A stretch of 39,938 nucleotides of DNA from a virus: IMG/VR virus record IMGVR_UViG_3300030085_003713, positions 1 to 39,938 of that record; one strand, given 5' to 3'. The notes beneath the pieces were generated by a model that saw only the letters and a list, made by a program, of their open reading frames with translations, had not been told where the DNA came from and did not search any database. This document shows, piece after piece, positions 30,784-39,455 of the stretch. The position numbers and the translations under genes were made by a program. Numbering within the stretch: position 1 is the first letter of the stretch; each line of letters starts with the position of its first letter.

Positions 30784-31603
30784 AGTAATTCCTCACGTAC
30801 TCGAAGTCTTTAGATACACAATGTACAAACTTTGCGGACTTTGATATATATGACCAATTGTCCATAAAGTAATGCCAATCATCTAAAGGTTGATATTGTA
30901 CTTTATTTATATGTGTCTTATAACCCCATACTGTTTCATTATCATATCCAAACATTTTACGTATTGAATCGGGATAAAATTCATCGGTAGTCATATCACG
31001 CATAATATCTAATGTCTCTTGAAAATTTTCAAAGTATGCTAGCTTACGCAAATCATCAGACCTAGCGCATACAATACCAGTATTAAATACTTCTGGTTCT
31101 TTAAGATAGATTCCATAATCAGATAACATGCATCGCGTATTCCATAGCTTAGCCATGGGCGAACGTACATGATGATTATATTTTAAAGTATCCTGTAACT
31201 TTATGTCAGTCTGATTTGCGTGTGTACCAGTTAGTATGGCAACACCTTTATCTAAATCTATTTCATTAAAGATATTCTCTTTTGTAACTGGTATGACATC
31301 CATGTCAAGATATAAAATTTCATCGTAATCATCTATAAGACTATACATTAGTTGTATCTTCCAGAAGTTTACTATATTATAGAAACTAACTTCAGGATAA
31401 TTCTCTTCAAACCATAATCTATAATATAAAAACTTTTTAGTTTCAAAAAAATGTTTATATTCTACTCCAATTGAGTTTGCATACTCTACATGTTTATCAC
31501 GTAGCCAATTGTAATTTTCTTTAAATAAATCTACTGATTCAGGATGAGATACAACCTTGTCTTTTGGTATATCAATGTAAAAGCTGTATATAACTCTACG
31601 CAT
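30764..31603 (-). CDS. Glycosyltransferase-like protein (GT-A fold, copy 1)
   Basis: 279 residues from the ATG at 31603 (a TTG 6 bases upstream is possible). It shares with its neighbour the blocks EYANSIGVEYKHF, DDYDEILYLDMDVIPVTKENIF (DxD motif) and VFNTGIVCARSDDL, and the late FMDNWSYISKSAKFVHCV. The two are clearly tandem paralogues, diverged enough to suggest different donors or acceptors. GT-A glycosyltransferase by pattern; substrate unknown. Overlaps both neighbours, so it is part of one transcript. Confidence 0.75.
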   Translation of the reverse strand: MRRVIYSFYIDIPKDKVVSHPESVDLFKENYNWLRDKHVEYANSIGVEYKHFFETKKFLYYRLWFEENYPEVSFYNIVNFWKIQLMYSLIDDYDEILYLDMDVIPVTKENIFNEIDLDKGVAILTGTHANQTDIKLQDTLKYNHHVRSPMAKLWNTRCMLSDYGIYLKEPEVFNTGIVCARSDDLRKLAYFENFQETLDIMRDMTTDEFYPDSIRKMFGYDNETVWGYKTHINKVQYQPLDDWHYFMDNWSYISKSAKFVHCVSKDFEYVRNYCEKNNL

Positions 31604-32963
31604 AACCAATCACCATAAATCTCTTATAACCGTTTGGCATATCTAATGAGCCTTTATATAATACTCTTTTAAATTCACACATTCTAGCAAGTTCATCTTC
31701 ATCATTCACGCAATTTATGTGATCAGGAACATGGAACATATTATTGCTCTGAATTGCAAATACAGTAGGTTTTCTTTCACCATCATATTTTTTATAATTT
31801 TTATTAGCTATAATAACTGGTAGCGGAGGCATATGTTCAGATGACGTATTAATAACAACGTCTACATCACTGTCTCTTTTACCAGCTTCTAATACGTTTC
31901 CATGAATTGTATCTATGTTATCATTTAACAATCTACAAACGTGCAGTGCATTTTCATCTAGATCTATATTTTCAATCCACTGTATATTTTTAAATGCTGA
32001 CCGTAGAATCGTTGTAATAGGATGAGCAAACCATCCTCCATATAATTGTATTTTCTTAGGATTATGAATACATTTAATTAGATTTTCTACTAACCATAAT
32101 TTTGATTCATACTGATTAGGTGATAAACTATCTAAAAAATGATTTACATCACCTCCGCTATATGAACATTCCCACAAAGCATCCCATAGTTTTCTATCAA
32201 TGCCGGTATGATTAACATCTTTCCATTGATTATTAGACTCCCATTCCCAATATTTTTCTAGACCTTCATATCCATTATTATCTAGCCAATAATTTCCATC
32301 TGGTCCTGTCTCTCTTCTCCACCCATTAAATATACAAATAGGATAATCTGGTTCATAAAAAAGTTTTTCAGGTTGATTGTCATTAATTGGTTCAAAACAA
32401 TTATTTTCGTCTACACCATATAAGCGTGAGTAAATTATTCCCCTATCAAAATTCTTTACATAGTCTGGACATTCGTAAGTTATAAAGCCATCAATCCCAT
32501 TATACATGAACAGGTATTTCTCGGGATCTTTTGTAAATTTTCTCCATAGATAAGATAGATCACCCTCCCATGCAAGCACGGAAGAATTATTATTCATATC
32601 TAAATGTCCAAGGGGATAACTTTTCCAATAAGCTTTAACCATAGTAAGCTTATCTTCTTCTATAGAATCTATAATAATTGATGGATCGTTTTGTATTACA
32701 ACATCTAAATCAAAAAATAAGTGTTTACCGCGTTTTGAATCACCAAATCTATTTTCATCAAATAGTTGTAGTTTCCACCACCACTTTTCTAATTCTAAGT
32801 CTTCATCTAATTCTCTAATTTCTACTAGAGGCCAAATACCATCGGCATCATCTGTATGACATATAAATCTAAAATCATCGAAATATTTTGCACACATAGT
32901 ATAAAGTCTATTCACGTGTTCGTGATTAAACTTATCACCCCACTTTACGCATGATATAATCAT
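31596..32963 (-). CDS. Glycosyltransferase / methyltransferase-like fusion
   Basis: 455 residues with two halves. N-terminal about 280: YFDDFRFICHTDDADGI, ELEKWWWKLQLFDENRF and GKHLFFDLDVVIQNDPS, a GT-A type domain with the DxD motif DLD. C-terminal about 150: IQLYGGWFAHPITTILRSAF, IQWIENIDLDENALHVCRLL, IDTIHGNVLEA and VDVVINTSSEHM. This follows a class I Rossmann methyltransferase order (SAM loop, acidic loop, motif IV), although the first glycine loop is degenerate. Inference: one protein adds a sugar and methylates it or its acceptor. Confidence 0.7.
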   Translation of the reverse strand: MIISCVKWGDKFNHEHVNRLYTMCAKYFDDFRFICHTDDADGIWPLVEIRELDEDLELEKWWWKLQLFDENRFGDSKRGKHLFFDLDVVIQNDPSIIIDSIEEDKLTMVKAYWKSYPLGHLDMNNNSSVLAWEGDLSYLWRKFTKDPEKYLFMYNGIDGFITYECPDYVKNFDRGIIYSRLYGVDENNCFEPINDNQPEKLFYEPDYPICIFNGWRRETGPDGNYWLDNNGYEGLEKYWEWESNNQWKDVNHTGIDRKLWDALWECSYSGGDVNHFLDSLSPNQYESKLWLVENLIKCIHNPKKIQLYGGWFAHPITTILRSAFKNIQWIENIDLDENALHVCRLLNDNIDTIHGNVLEAGKRDSDVDVVINTSSEHMPPLPVIIANKNYKKYDGERKPTVFAIQSNNMFHVPDHINCVNDEDELARMCEFKRVLYKGSLDMPNGYKRFMVIGYA

Positions 32964-34428
32964 TTATAACCAACAAGTCCATTTGTGTATTATTAAAGGT
33001 ATTTATTGCTTCTTCAGGAGTTTCAACTATAGGCTCTTGACAATTAAAACTAGTATTTAGAATCATTGGAACTCCAGTAATTTTATAAAATTCATTTATT
33101 AAATCATAATATTTTTTATTTTGTTTTTTATTGACAGTTTGAATTCGAGCAGTTCCATCTATATGCGTTATACCTGGAACTTTATTACCTTTAACTCTCA
33201 TGATTCTTGACATGTATGGGCTTGGTTCTGGAGTATCAAACCAATCTTGATAATAGTCTTCTAATACTGATGGAGCGAATGGCCTAAAGTCTTCTCTATC
33301 TTTTATTGTTCGGTTAATAATATCTTTTATTTCAGGATTACGAGGATCAGCAAGTATACTTCTATTGCCTAATGCTCTGTGTCCACTTTCTGATTTACCT
33401 TGAAACCAACCGACAATTTTACCATTAGCTATCTCTTGAGCGACCTCTCTAATATCTACTTTTTCTTCGCCTTTATAATTATACTGTTTACCAGCATATA
33501 CTGATGGTTTATGAATATTTTTATTTAGTATATAATCAGCATGCATGTAAGTACCAATTGATTGTCCTTCGTCTCCAGGTGCTGGAGGAACGTGTACTCT
33601 ATCCCAATTCTCATAAAACATTTCATTCATATAGCCATTATAACCTACACCACCGGCAACACAAATTCTATCAGAAGTTTTTAGATCATATACTGCATCT
33701 CTAATTCTTTCTTCCGTTGCTAATTGTAAAGTATATGCAATATTTTCTGGTCTTTTCTGTCTTATCTGAGAAGTCAATTCTGACCAAGGTTTCATTTTAC
33801 CTGTCTTCCAATAGTCATCTAAAATCATATGTAAATCCATATGGTGAATTTTACCATAACCAGCAAGTCCCATAACTTTACTTGCACCTAAACTGCCAAA
33901 TCCCATTTCCTTTGAGAACCAATCCCAAACTTCACCAATATCTAATTTTAGATTATATGGTTTACCATGTTTATCAAAAAATACAGTATTATATTTGTAC
34001 CCTCTCCCATCTATTGCAAGAATATCTGTTTCTTTAAATTCTGACGTAAGATAAGCATAAGCAGCATGTGATTGATGATGGTCTATATAATAAATATTTC
34101 CATCACGTTTATAATCCCATAAATGTTCTGGTTCCCAGTCCATAAAGCTTTCTAAAGCTTTTAGTTTAGGCATTTGATTTACACCACCGATAGTGGTTGT
34201 AAATGCATATATCTCATGTTTCTCTGGTTGCCAATACTCTTCATAAAAATCTTGGCCAGCACTGTTATCTTCTTTATTCATTTTATCAGCAGTGCTATGA
34301 TGAGGATAAGCATCATAATGCCATGGTATATTATGTTTACGTCGTGTATATCTTTCTCTTTGATTATGCCATACACCGTCATAAGTATTGTGATCATGTG
34401 GACCGAAGGCTGCGCTAAAGATTTTCAT
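32935..34428 (-). CDS. NodU/CmcH-type O-carbamoyltransferase
   Basis: 497 residues. The N-terminal part has the ASKHA-like YIDHHQSHAAYAYLTSEF and DILAIDGRGY; the middle MGFGSLGASKVMGLAGYG and CVAGGVGYNGYMNE; the C-terminal part GWFQGKSESGHRALGNRSIL and ADPRNPEIKDIINR, EDFRPFAPSVL, MILNTSFNCQEPIVETPEEA. These are diagnostic of carbamoyl phosphate-dependent O-carbamoyltransferases (NodU, TobZ, CmcH), which carbamoylate hydroxyls of sugars or antibiotics via carbamoyl-adenylate. Full length for the phage type. Candidate acceptors are a glycan made by its neighbours or a hydroxymethylated base. Confidence 0.92.
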   Translation of the reverse strand: MKIFSAAFGPHDHNTYDGVWHNQRERYTRRKHNIPWHYDAYPHHSTADKMNKEDNSAGQDFYEEYWQPEKHEIYAFTTTIGGVNQMPKLKALESFMDWEPEHLWDYKRDGNIYYIDHHQSHAAYAYLTSEFKETDILAIDGRGYKYNTVFFDKHGKPYNLKLDIGEVWDWFSKEMGFGSLGASKVMGLAGYGKIHHMDLHMILDDYWKTGKMKPWSELTSQIRQKRPENIAYTLQLATEERIRDAVYDLKTSDRICVAGGVGYNGYMNEMFYENWDRVHVPPAPGDEGQSIGTYMHADYILNKNIHKPSVYAGKQYNYKGEEKVDIREVAQEIANGKIVGWFQGKSESGHRALGNRSILADPRNPEIKDIINRTIKDREDFRPFAPSVLEDYYQDWFDTPEPSPYMSRIMRVKGNKVPGITHIDGTARIQTVNKKQNKKYYDLINEFYKITGVPMILNTSFNCQEPIVETPEEAINTFNNTQMDLLVINDYIMRKVG

Positions 34429-34954
34429 AAATGTATTGTCCTATTTTTTCATGACCGATTGCTGATGGATGACGATCAGCATCACTAATAAAGTCTTCAT
34501 TAGCTTTAAATTCAGCTTTGCTAAAAAATCCTATTGTATTACCTTGAACATTATCTCTATCTTTCGGATAAAGTTCTATCATTTGAAAACTATGATATTC
34601 TATACCTTTAGTTTTACAAACTAGTTCCATCAGTTCTTTATAGTTATTAGTTTTTTCGATATGATAATCTATATCACCTCGTATATCTAATCTATCATTT
34701 TTCCAATTGCCACGAACCTTATAATCACGTCTATCTGATTTTGACCATGCAGCAATTACCATATCTGGATTATTATCTTTTAAATAATTATATAGACTAG
34801 TAAAAATATATTCATTGCCAGCACCTCCCATAGCAATGTTTGTTAATTCATAACCGAGTTTATCTGCGACATAATTACACCAACGTTTTTTAATGCCGTC
34901 TCTTTTAAAATTATCTTCTGTAAAACTGCATCCGCCGACTAATAATTTTTTCAT
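34415..34954 (-). CDS. SGNH/GDSL-type hydrolase
   Basis: 179 residues. Block I GGCSFTED puts the nucleophile at S10; MGGAGNEYI provides the block II glycine; IAAWSKSDRRDY stands for block III; DADRHPSAIGHEKIG is block V with D160 and H162 as the other catalytic residues. Such enzymes remove or transfer acyl groups, for example O-acetyl on sugars. In this operon, acetyl editing of a glycan is the natural reading. Overlaps the carbamoyltransferase start by 14 bases and the upstream gene by 4. Confidence 0.8.
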   Translation of the reverse strand: MKKLLVGGCSFTEDNFKRDGIKKRWCNYVADKLGYELTNIAMGGAGNEYIFTSLYNYLKDNNPDMVIAAWSKSDRRDYKVRGNWKNDRLDIRGDIDYHIEKTNNYKELMELVCKTKGIEYHSFQMIELYPKDRDNVQGNTIGFFSKAEFKANEDFISDADRHPSAIGHEKIGQYIYENL

Positions 34955-35769
34955 AATACAGTTCCAGCCTCCATGATTTTTAAGATCTGTTCATTTGGGC
35001 GTCGTTCTACAAATTCAGTACAGGTCTTACAATAGTCTTCAAATTCAAACAATTCAAAGTTCATCATCTTTTGTAAGTTTTCATATGTAGGCTCAAAGAG
35101 CCTTGATCCTTTAATAACTTTTTTACTACAATGCCTAATCATTTTAAGTTCAAAGTCTATGACGGGTACCTTAGGAAATGCTGCACACATACGTCTATCA
35201 AACTCAGGTGCTTGAGAAGTCTTGCCCCATTCTGGTGATCTGCTATTAAACTCTTTTAGTATTGTATTCTTATGATCGATCTCAGGCAGGTCAAAATTAT
35301 CTCTATAATTAAAATAGCCCGGTGTCTTGATAATTAGATTATAATTATTTAAATCATTTTCTTCGAAGAATGGATAGTTACCTAACTTCTCTATCTTGTC
35401 TTCATGGAAATCAAGTACGAGATGCTCTACATAATATATGTTTGGATCTTCAAGGACATACGGATGAAACTTACGTACAAGAGAATTTGATAGAACAGAT
35501 AGCTTTACATTATCGTATTCTTTTATTTTGGCAATAACTTCTTTTAGATTCTTAATGAGACCGGGTTCTCCACCAAGTAAATTCACGTTTACTCTATAGC
35601 CTTCAAAACCATTGAGTGTATTAGTAAGAAACTTCATGTCAACATGCAAGTTACGCATCTCTAGTGTCCATGCTGTACAATAATGACATGATTTATTACA
35701 GGATTTAGATAGATAAAAATCTACACCTAAATATCCTTGTTCTCTAATATCTTGAATAGAAGGTATCAT
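34951..35769 (-). CDS. Radical SAM enzyme with C-terminal cysteine cluster
   Basis: 272 residues. The CxxxCxxC motif SCNKSCHYC (C24, C28, C31) binds the [4Fe-4S] cluster; LLGGEPGL is the GGEP motif that binds SAM. The C-terminal part contains RRMCAAFPKV, IRHCSKK and DYCKTC, four cysteines that could bind an auxiliary cluster as in SPASM/twitch enzymes. It would do radical chemistry on a small molecule, sugar or peptide; the substrate cannot be read. Overlaps both neighbours by 4 bases. Confidence 0.85.
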   Translation of the reverse strand: MIPSIQDIREQGYLGVDFYLSKSCNKSCHYCTAWTLEMRNLHVDMKFLTNTLNGFEGYRVNVNLLGGEPGLIKNLKEVIAKIKEYDNVKLSVLSNSLVRKFHPYVLEDPNIYYVEHLVLDFHEDKIEKLGNYPFFEENDLNNYNLIIKTPGYFNYRDNFDLPEIDHKNTILKEFNSRSPEWGKTSQAPEFDRRMCAAFPKVPVIDFELKMIRHCSKKVIKGSRLFEPTYENLQKMMNFELFEFEDYCKTCTEFVERRPNEQILKIMEAGTVL

Positions 35770-36149
35770 GTTTCTCTTTGTTGTGTAATTTCACCGTCTT
35801 TATAAAAAGTTTCTTTTTTATGTTGAGGAGTTTCTCTTTTTTTACAAACTATATGACACATAGGAAAGCCTATTCCTTTTCCTAACTTTTCATAAAATTC
35901 AATCCATTCATCAGTTAAAAGTATTTCATCAATACTATCGTAATCATATATTCTACTAGCAAGCAATAATTGTCCATATTCTATATCTTTTCTATTGACT
36001 TGATTATCAAGCCAACAGCATGGAATAAGTTCCATTCTATTTGTAATAGCATAAGATTCCTGTCTACGATCGAAACATTTAGGATCTAGTTCAGACCTTT
36101 GGTCTATTTGATCTATCTCAGGTCCTTCGTATTTAACTTCTTCTGCCAT
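35766..36149 (-). CDS. Stand-alone SPASM-like iron-sulphur domain
   Basis: 127 residues with five cysteines in SPASM-like spacing: C25 (DPKCFDRR), C44-C45 (MELIPCCWLDNQ), C98 and C102 (FPMCHIVCKK). The motif 'LIPCCW' followed by a distal C-x3-C is typical of the C-terminal auxiliary domain of radical SAM enzymes that act on sugars and peptides. Here it is a separate gene joined to the radical SAM core gene by a TAATG overlap. The two products probably work as a complex. Confidence 0.75.
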   Translation of the reverse strand: MAEEVKYEGPEIDQIDQRSELDPKCFDRRQESYAITNRMELIPCCWLDNQVNRKDIEYGQLLLASRIYDYDSIDEILLTDEWIEFYEKLGKGIGFPMCHIVCKKRETPQHKKETFYKDGEITQQRET

Positions 36150-36817
36150 TATAACCTCAATGCATATTCTGAAGATGGTTTTAAAGGATCGCCATTACTC
36201 AACCATCTTGATGAACTAATAACAGCAAAATCAACCCCTAAATCAGACGCCATATCTCTACATGTGTCAATATCGTTTTCATTAAATTTAAACACAATCA
36301 TTTGCCAAATTGGTGGATCTTCTAAATATTTTTTTCCTAATTTTAAAATTTCTATCATCTTATCACCATCTTGATTTATACGATATTTAGGACTATCTTT
36401 TGGTAATCCATCAAGGCCGATCCACCATTTTGCTCTTGGATTTGCTTTAAAAGCTTTAGGATACCACCTAAGTGGTTTACCGCCTGATGCATGATGAACA
36501 GATACAGATCTAGGTCTAACTTCTACATCTACTTGATTCCTTAAATAAAAGGAATGCGTATGTTCTAAAAATTCTATAAATTTTGGATGATGAACAGGAT
36601 CAGATACTTGGCCACAAAAGTTTATGTGTTTAAACCGTTCTGTAACTTTTTCAAATTCTTCAAATGGCATATCACTGCCTGGAACCTTTAATCCTTTTTC
36701 AGTGAACGATGAGAATCTTTGACATCTAGGACATTCTAATGGACACCGATGGGTAATATCTAAATTTACCCCCTGGCGCCTCATCATATATGTTAGACCA
36801 TTAGTATCGTCTGGCAT
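36149..36817 (-). CDS. Radical SAM core protein (partner of the SPASM-like protein)
   Basis: 222 residues. NLDITHRCPLECPRCQRF gives the CxxxCxxC cluster motif (C25, C29, C32). FCGQVSDPVHHPKFIEFLE takes the place of the GGEP motif. WWIGLDGLPKDSPKYR is the strand and loop typical of SPASM-group enzymes. The protein ends at the point where a SPASM domain would start, and that domain follows as the next gene. The family includes sugar-modifying dehydrogenases and epimerases; substrate unknown. Overlaps the aminotransferase gene by 25 bases. Confidence 0.85.
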   Translation of the reverse strand: MPDDTNGLTYMMRRQGVNLDITHRCPLECPRCQRFSSFTEKGLKVPGSDMPFEEFEKVTERFKHINFCGQVSDPVHHPKFIEFLEHTHSFYLRNQVDVEVRPRSVSVHHASGGKPLRWYPKAFKANPRAKWWIGLDGLPKDSPKYRINQDGDKMIEILKLGKKYLEDPPIWQMIVFKFNENDIDTCRDMASDLGVDFAVISSSRWLSNGDPLKPSSEYALRL

Positions 36818-37878
36818 AGTTTATCGATCTCTTCTTCTGTTAACCATGGGTGAATAGGTAATGACATTACTGTATTAGCAGCAATCTCAGCATTAGGTGT
36901 CATATCATTACGATAGTCTGTATTATTGTACAATCCGTTTGCATATAATAGTTTTTCGTAATGAATAGACGGATTAAATCTTAAGACATCTTTGACTGTA
37001 TCTTTAATTCTTTTACGTTTGTTCTTTGTTTCACATCTCATCACAAACTTATGCCAGTTATTTATGTTACCAGGTTTTGGCATCTTAGGTACAATAAAAT
37101 CTTCGCCCAATTCGTCAATATAAAATTGTGCAATCTTATTTCGTTGCTCAGTCCATTTATCTAATTGTGTTAGTCTATATGAAATAACATCTGCATTTGT
37201 AATAAACATCTTTGAGTTTGTACCTAGAACCTCAAAGTCTTTATCTTTACCGTGACGTCTAACCTTACGTACGTATTTAGCAAAGTCTTCATTATCGGTC
37301 ATAAACATACCGCCGCCTGAAATACCTGCCACAACTTTATTACCGTTAAAACTAAATGATGAACAATCACCGATAGAACCTGCTGGTCGACCTTCGTATT
37401 TACAGCCAATAGACTGTGCAGAATCTTCAATAAAGAACATACCGTATTGTTTACATAGTTCCTCGATCTCTGTTGTATCAGTCATGTTGCCATATAAATG
37501 CGTATAGATGACAGCTTTTGTTTTAGGTGTCATCATACGTTGCACACTATTTGCTGATAGATGATAAGTATCTAATCCAATATCACAGAAAACTGGAGTT
37601 GCTCCGACCATGTTAATACAAGTCGAAGATGAAATCCATGAGAAACTAGATACGATTACTTCATCGCCTGGTCCAATACCACATGCTTCTAATGAAAAAC
37701 GTAAAGCATCAGTAGCGCTGTTGACAGCAACTGCATACTTTCTACCAGTTATTTCTTTGATTTGTGATTCTAATTCTTCTGTACTACCTTCAACTTCTTT
37801 GACCATTGCTTTATCAAAGATTTCGTAATACTTAGATTTGTTTTCAAGATAATCAATATCCCATCCGTTGTAATTCAT
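36793..37878 (-). CDS. DegT/DnrJ/EryC1-type PLP-dependent sugar aminotransferase
   Basis: 361 residues, usual length. Family blocks: YAVAVNSATDALRFSLEACGIGPGDEVIVSSFSW, GATPVFCDIGLDTYHL, AVIYTHLYGNM, FFIEDSAQSIGCKYEGR (D152 contacts the PLP ring), SFSFNGNKVVAGISGGGM (K181 the Schiff-base lysine), MSLPIHPWLTEEEIDKLC. Such enzymes turn keto-sugars on nucleotide carriers into amino sugars for O-antigens, capsules and antibiotics. This points the whole operon toward an amino-sugar-like product. Overlaps both neighbours. Confidence 0.92.
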   Translation of the reverse strand: MNYNGWDIDYLENKSKYYEIFDKAMVKEVEGSTEELESQIKEITGRKYAVAVNSATDALRFSLEACGIGPGDEVIVSSFSWISSSTCINMVGATPVFCDIGLDTYHLSANSVQRMMTPKTKAVIYTHLYGNMTDTTEIEELCKQYGMFFIEDSAQSIGCKYEGRPAGSIGDCSSFSFNGNKVVAGISGGGMFMTDNEDFAKYVRKVRRHGKDKDFEVLGTNSKMFITNADVISYRLTQLDKWTEQRNKIAQFYIDELGEDFIVPKMPKPGNINNWHKFVMRCETKNKRKRIKDTVKDVLRFNPSIHYEKLLYANGLYNNTDYRNDMTPNAEIAANTVMSLPIHPWLTEEEIDKLCQTILMV

Positions 37879-38716
37879 TATAAGCCTCTATTATAGGTTG
37901 TATGTCAGGGGTTTGTGGATCACGATTCCAATAAACAGAACCACCATCTATACCATCAAAGTTTCTCAAATATATAATATCTTTATTGTAGTATTTACAT
38001 TCCATGAACAGACGAGGTGCTGGGTCAAAAGTTCTTTTATTATAAACATAAGTCTCAAATATTCCGAGCACATTATCTACTGGACAAAATATATTATTCC
38101 AATCTCTATTTATATAGTCCTCATCATATGATAAAATTCCATGATCTGGATAGTTAGGTACTATTTCTAAAAGCTCTGAGTAATATTCTCTATTAGTACC
38201 TAAGAACAGATGATTAAATTGTACATCATTTATAGGGTCTTTGTACATACTAAAGTTAATAGTTTTTTCAAAATGTTTACCTATACCATCAGGATAAACA
38301 TCTGTGTCACATAAATCATATACGTTCTTTGTTTTAAAATGTTCTAGTGCAAGTCCATAAGAATCATTATCGTTAGTACTATAAACAGAAATAAGTTTAC
38401 CTGAAAAAAGAAGGTGAGTAAGTAGTCTACGATCTTCATCATATAAATGCCTTTCTCTATATGGTATTGATATCATACTTCGGCCAAGAATCATTGTTAC
38501 ATCATCATCCTCAGGCCAACAATCGTTGATCTCTACATTTTTAACATATATGTATTTTTTTTCTAGTGAATCTAAATAATGCTGAGGTTTGTAATTACCT
38601 CTAGTAATAATTACAACTTGAGCTTCAATGCCGACATCATTAAGCATACAGCAATATTCATAACTATAATGTAGTAAGCCATCAACTGGCTTACTCGTAA
38701 CTACAATGTTTATCAA
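37853..38716 (-). CDS. Unassigned protein, possibly a GT-B-like glycosyltransferase
   Basis: 287 residues with a TTG start that overlaps the preceding stop (the next in-frame choices would cut the N-terminal strand). MINIVVTSKPVDGLLHYSYEYC and IEAQVVIITRG look like the first strands of a GT-B Rossmann fold. The C-terminal part FDPAPRLFMECKYYNKDIIYLRNFDGIDGGSVYWNR has the position and charge of a donor-binding loop. No certain family match. Located between a PP-loop enzyme and an aminotransferase, a sugar-transfer role is plausible. Confidence 0.55.
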   Translation of the reverse strand: MINIVVTSKPVDGLLHYSYEYCCMLNDVGIEAQVVIITRGNYKPQHYLDSLEKKYIYVKNVEINDCWPEDDDVTMILGRSMISIPYRERHLYDEDRRLLTHLLFSGKLISVYSTNDNDSYGLALEHFKTKNVYDLCDTDVYPDGIGKHFEKTINFSMYKDPINDVQFNHLFLGTNREYYSELLEIVPNYPDHGILSYDEDYINRDWNNIFCPVDNVLGIFETYVYNKRTFDPAPRLFMECKYYNKDIIYLRNFDGIDGGSVYWNRDPQTPDIQPIIEAYNELQRMGY

Positions 38717-39453
38717 GTCTCAAATGCCCATTGTTTCTCATGACACCAGAAGCATTGACCGCATGGTTCAGTATAGTAATTTGTTTCGTCTGGAAATCCA
38801 ACACAAGAGCTAGTAAATGGATATAAAGTTTCCATAAGATTGTTATCTTTATATACGCCAGCAACAAACTTTTTATCTACATTTATATACGGTTGATAAA
38901 TGACGTGTTTCCAAGGGTTTTGTGTTTTATCATCACGTCGGCGTTCTGCTACATCATAGAATCCATACTTCTTTTGTTCTTCTATGGGAGGATTACCTGT
39001 CATTCCAGTCATCATTAATGCATTAGGATATTTTTGTCTAAGATCGTTTTCATGTTTTCTTTTCATTAGAATCTTAACTAAGCCTGATGTTGTAAGAGCT
39101 CTGCCAACTTTTGTTCCATCAGGCATCTCTACCATTTCTTCTTCCCATTTTTCTTCTGCAAGCTTGCGCCATTCAGGATCATTTATATCAAATGTAAATA
39201 CTTCATGTTTATCTATTTTATTATCTGGAAATGTTTCTCTCATAAATTGAATTACATCCAATGAGCACTCATAGTCAAAAGGTGCAGTAACATCACGACC
39301 TGTATAAGGAGTTACTTTTATAGATGGAAAGTTTTTACATATTAGATAAAATAGAGAAGCCGAGTCTAATCCACCAGAAACAGCAAGTAGTACGTGATCT
39401 GGAATTTTTTTATCGAATAGGTCTATCGTTTGATTGCCATACGTATGTTTCAT
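38713..39453 (-). CDS. QueC-like PP-loop ATPase
   Basis: 246 residues. LLAVSGGLDSASLFYL (SGGLDS at 26-31) is the PP-loop of N-type ATP pyrophosphatases, which activate a carbonyl by adenylation. The C-terminal part SSCVGFPD, EPCGQCFWCHEKQWAF carries four cysteines in the C...CxxCxxC zinc site placement of QueC, the 7-cyano-7-deazaguanine synthase. No QueD, QueE or QueF is visible here, so a true preQ0 pathway is not shown. It may amidate or thiolate another substrate. It lies directly after the twitch-type radical SAM gene. Confidence 0.75.
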   Translation of the reverse strand: MKHTYGNQTIDLFDKKIPDHVLLAVSGGLDSASLFYLICKNFPSIKVTPYTGRDVTAPFDYECSLDVIQFMRETFPDNKIDKHEVFTFDINDPEWRKLAEEKWEEEMVEMPDGTKVGRALTTSGLVKILMKRKHENDLRQKYPNALMMTGMTGNPPIEEQKKYGFYDVAERRRDDKTQNPWKHVIYQPYINVDKKFVAGVYKDNNLMETLYPFTSSCVGFPDETNYYTEPCGQCFWCHEKQWAFET

Positions 39454-39455
39454 AA

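Noticed and set aside
30904-30911. Late promoter box for the last glycosyltransferase gene (TATTTATA on + strand)
   Set aside because: It lies within the coding sequence of an AT-rich gene 120 bases before the next start, without supporting context; chance is likely.
36140-36160. Frameshift that broke one radical SAM-SPASM gene in two
   Set aside because: The junction is a clean TAATG with a new ATG, as at several other real gene borders in this operon; kept only as a point to check against reads.
38107-38114. Late promoter box inside the unassigned 287-residue gene
   Set aside because: Same reasoning: single box in AT-rich coding sequence, more than 200 bases from the next start.
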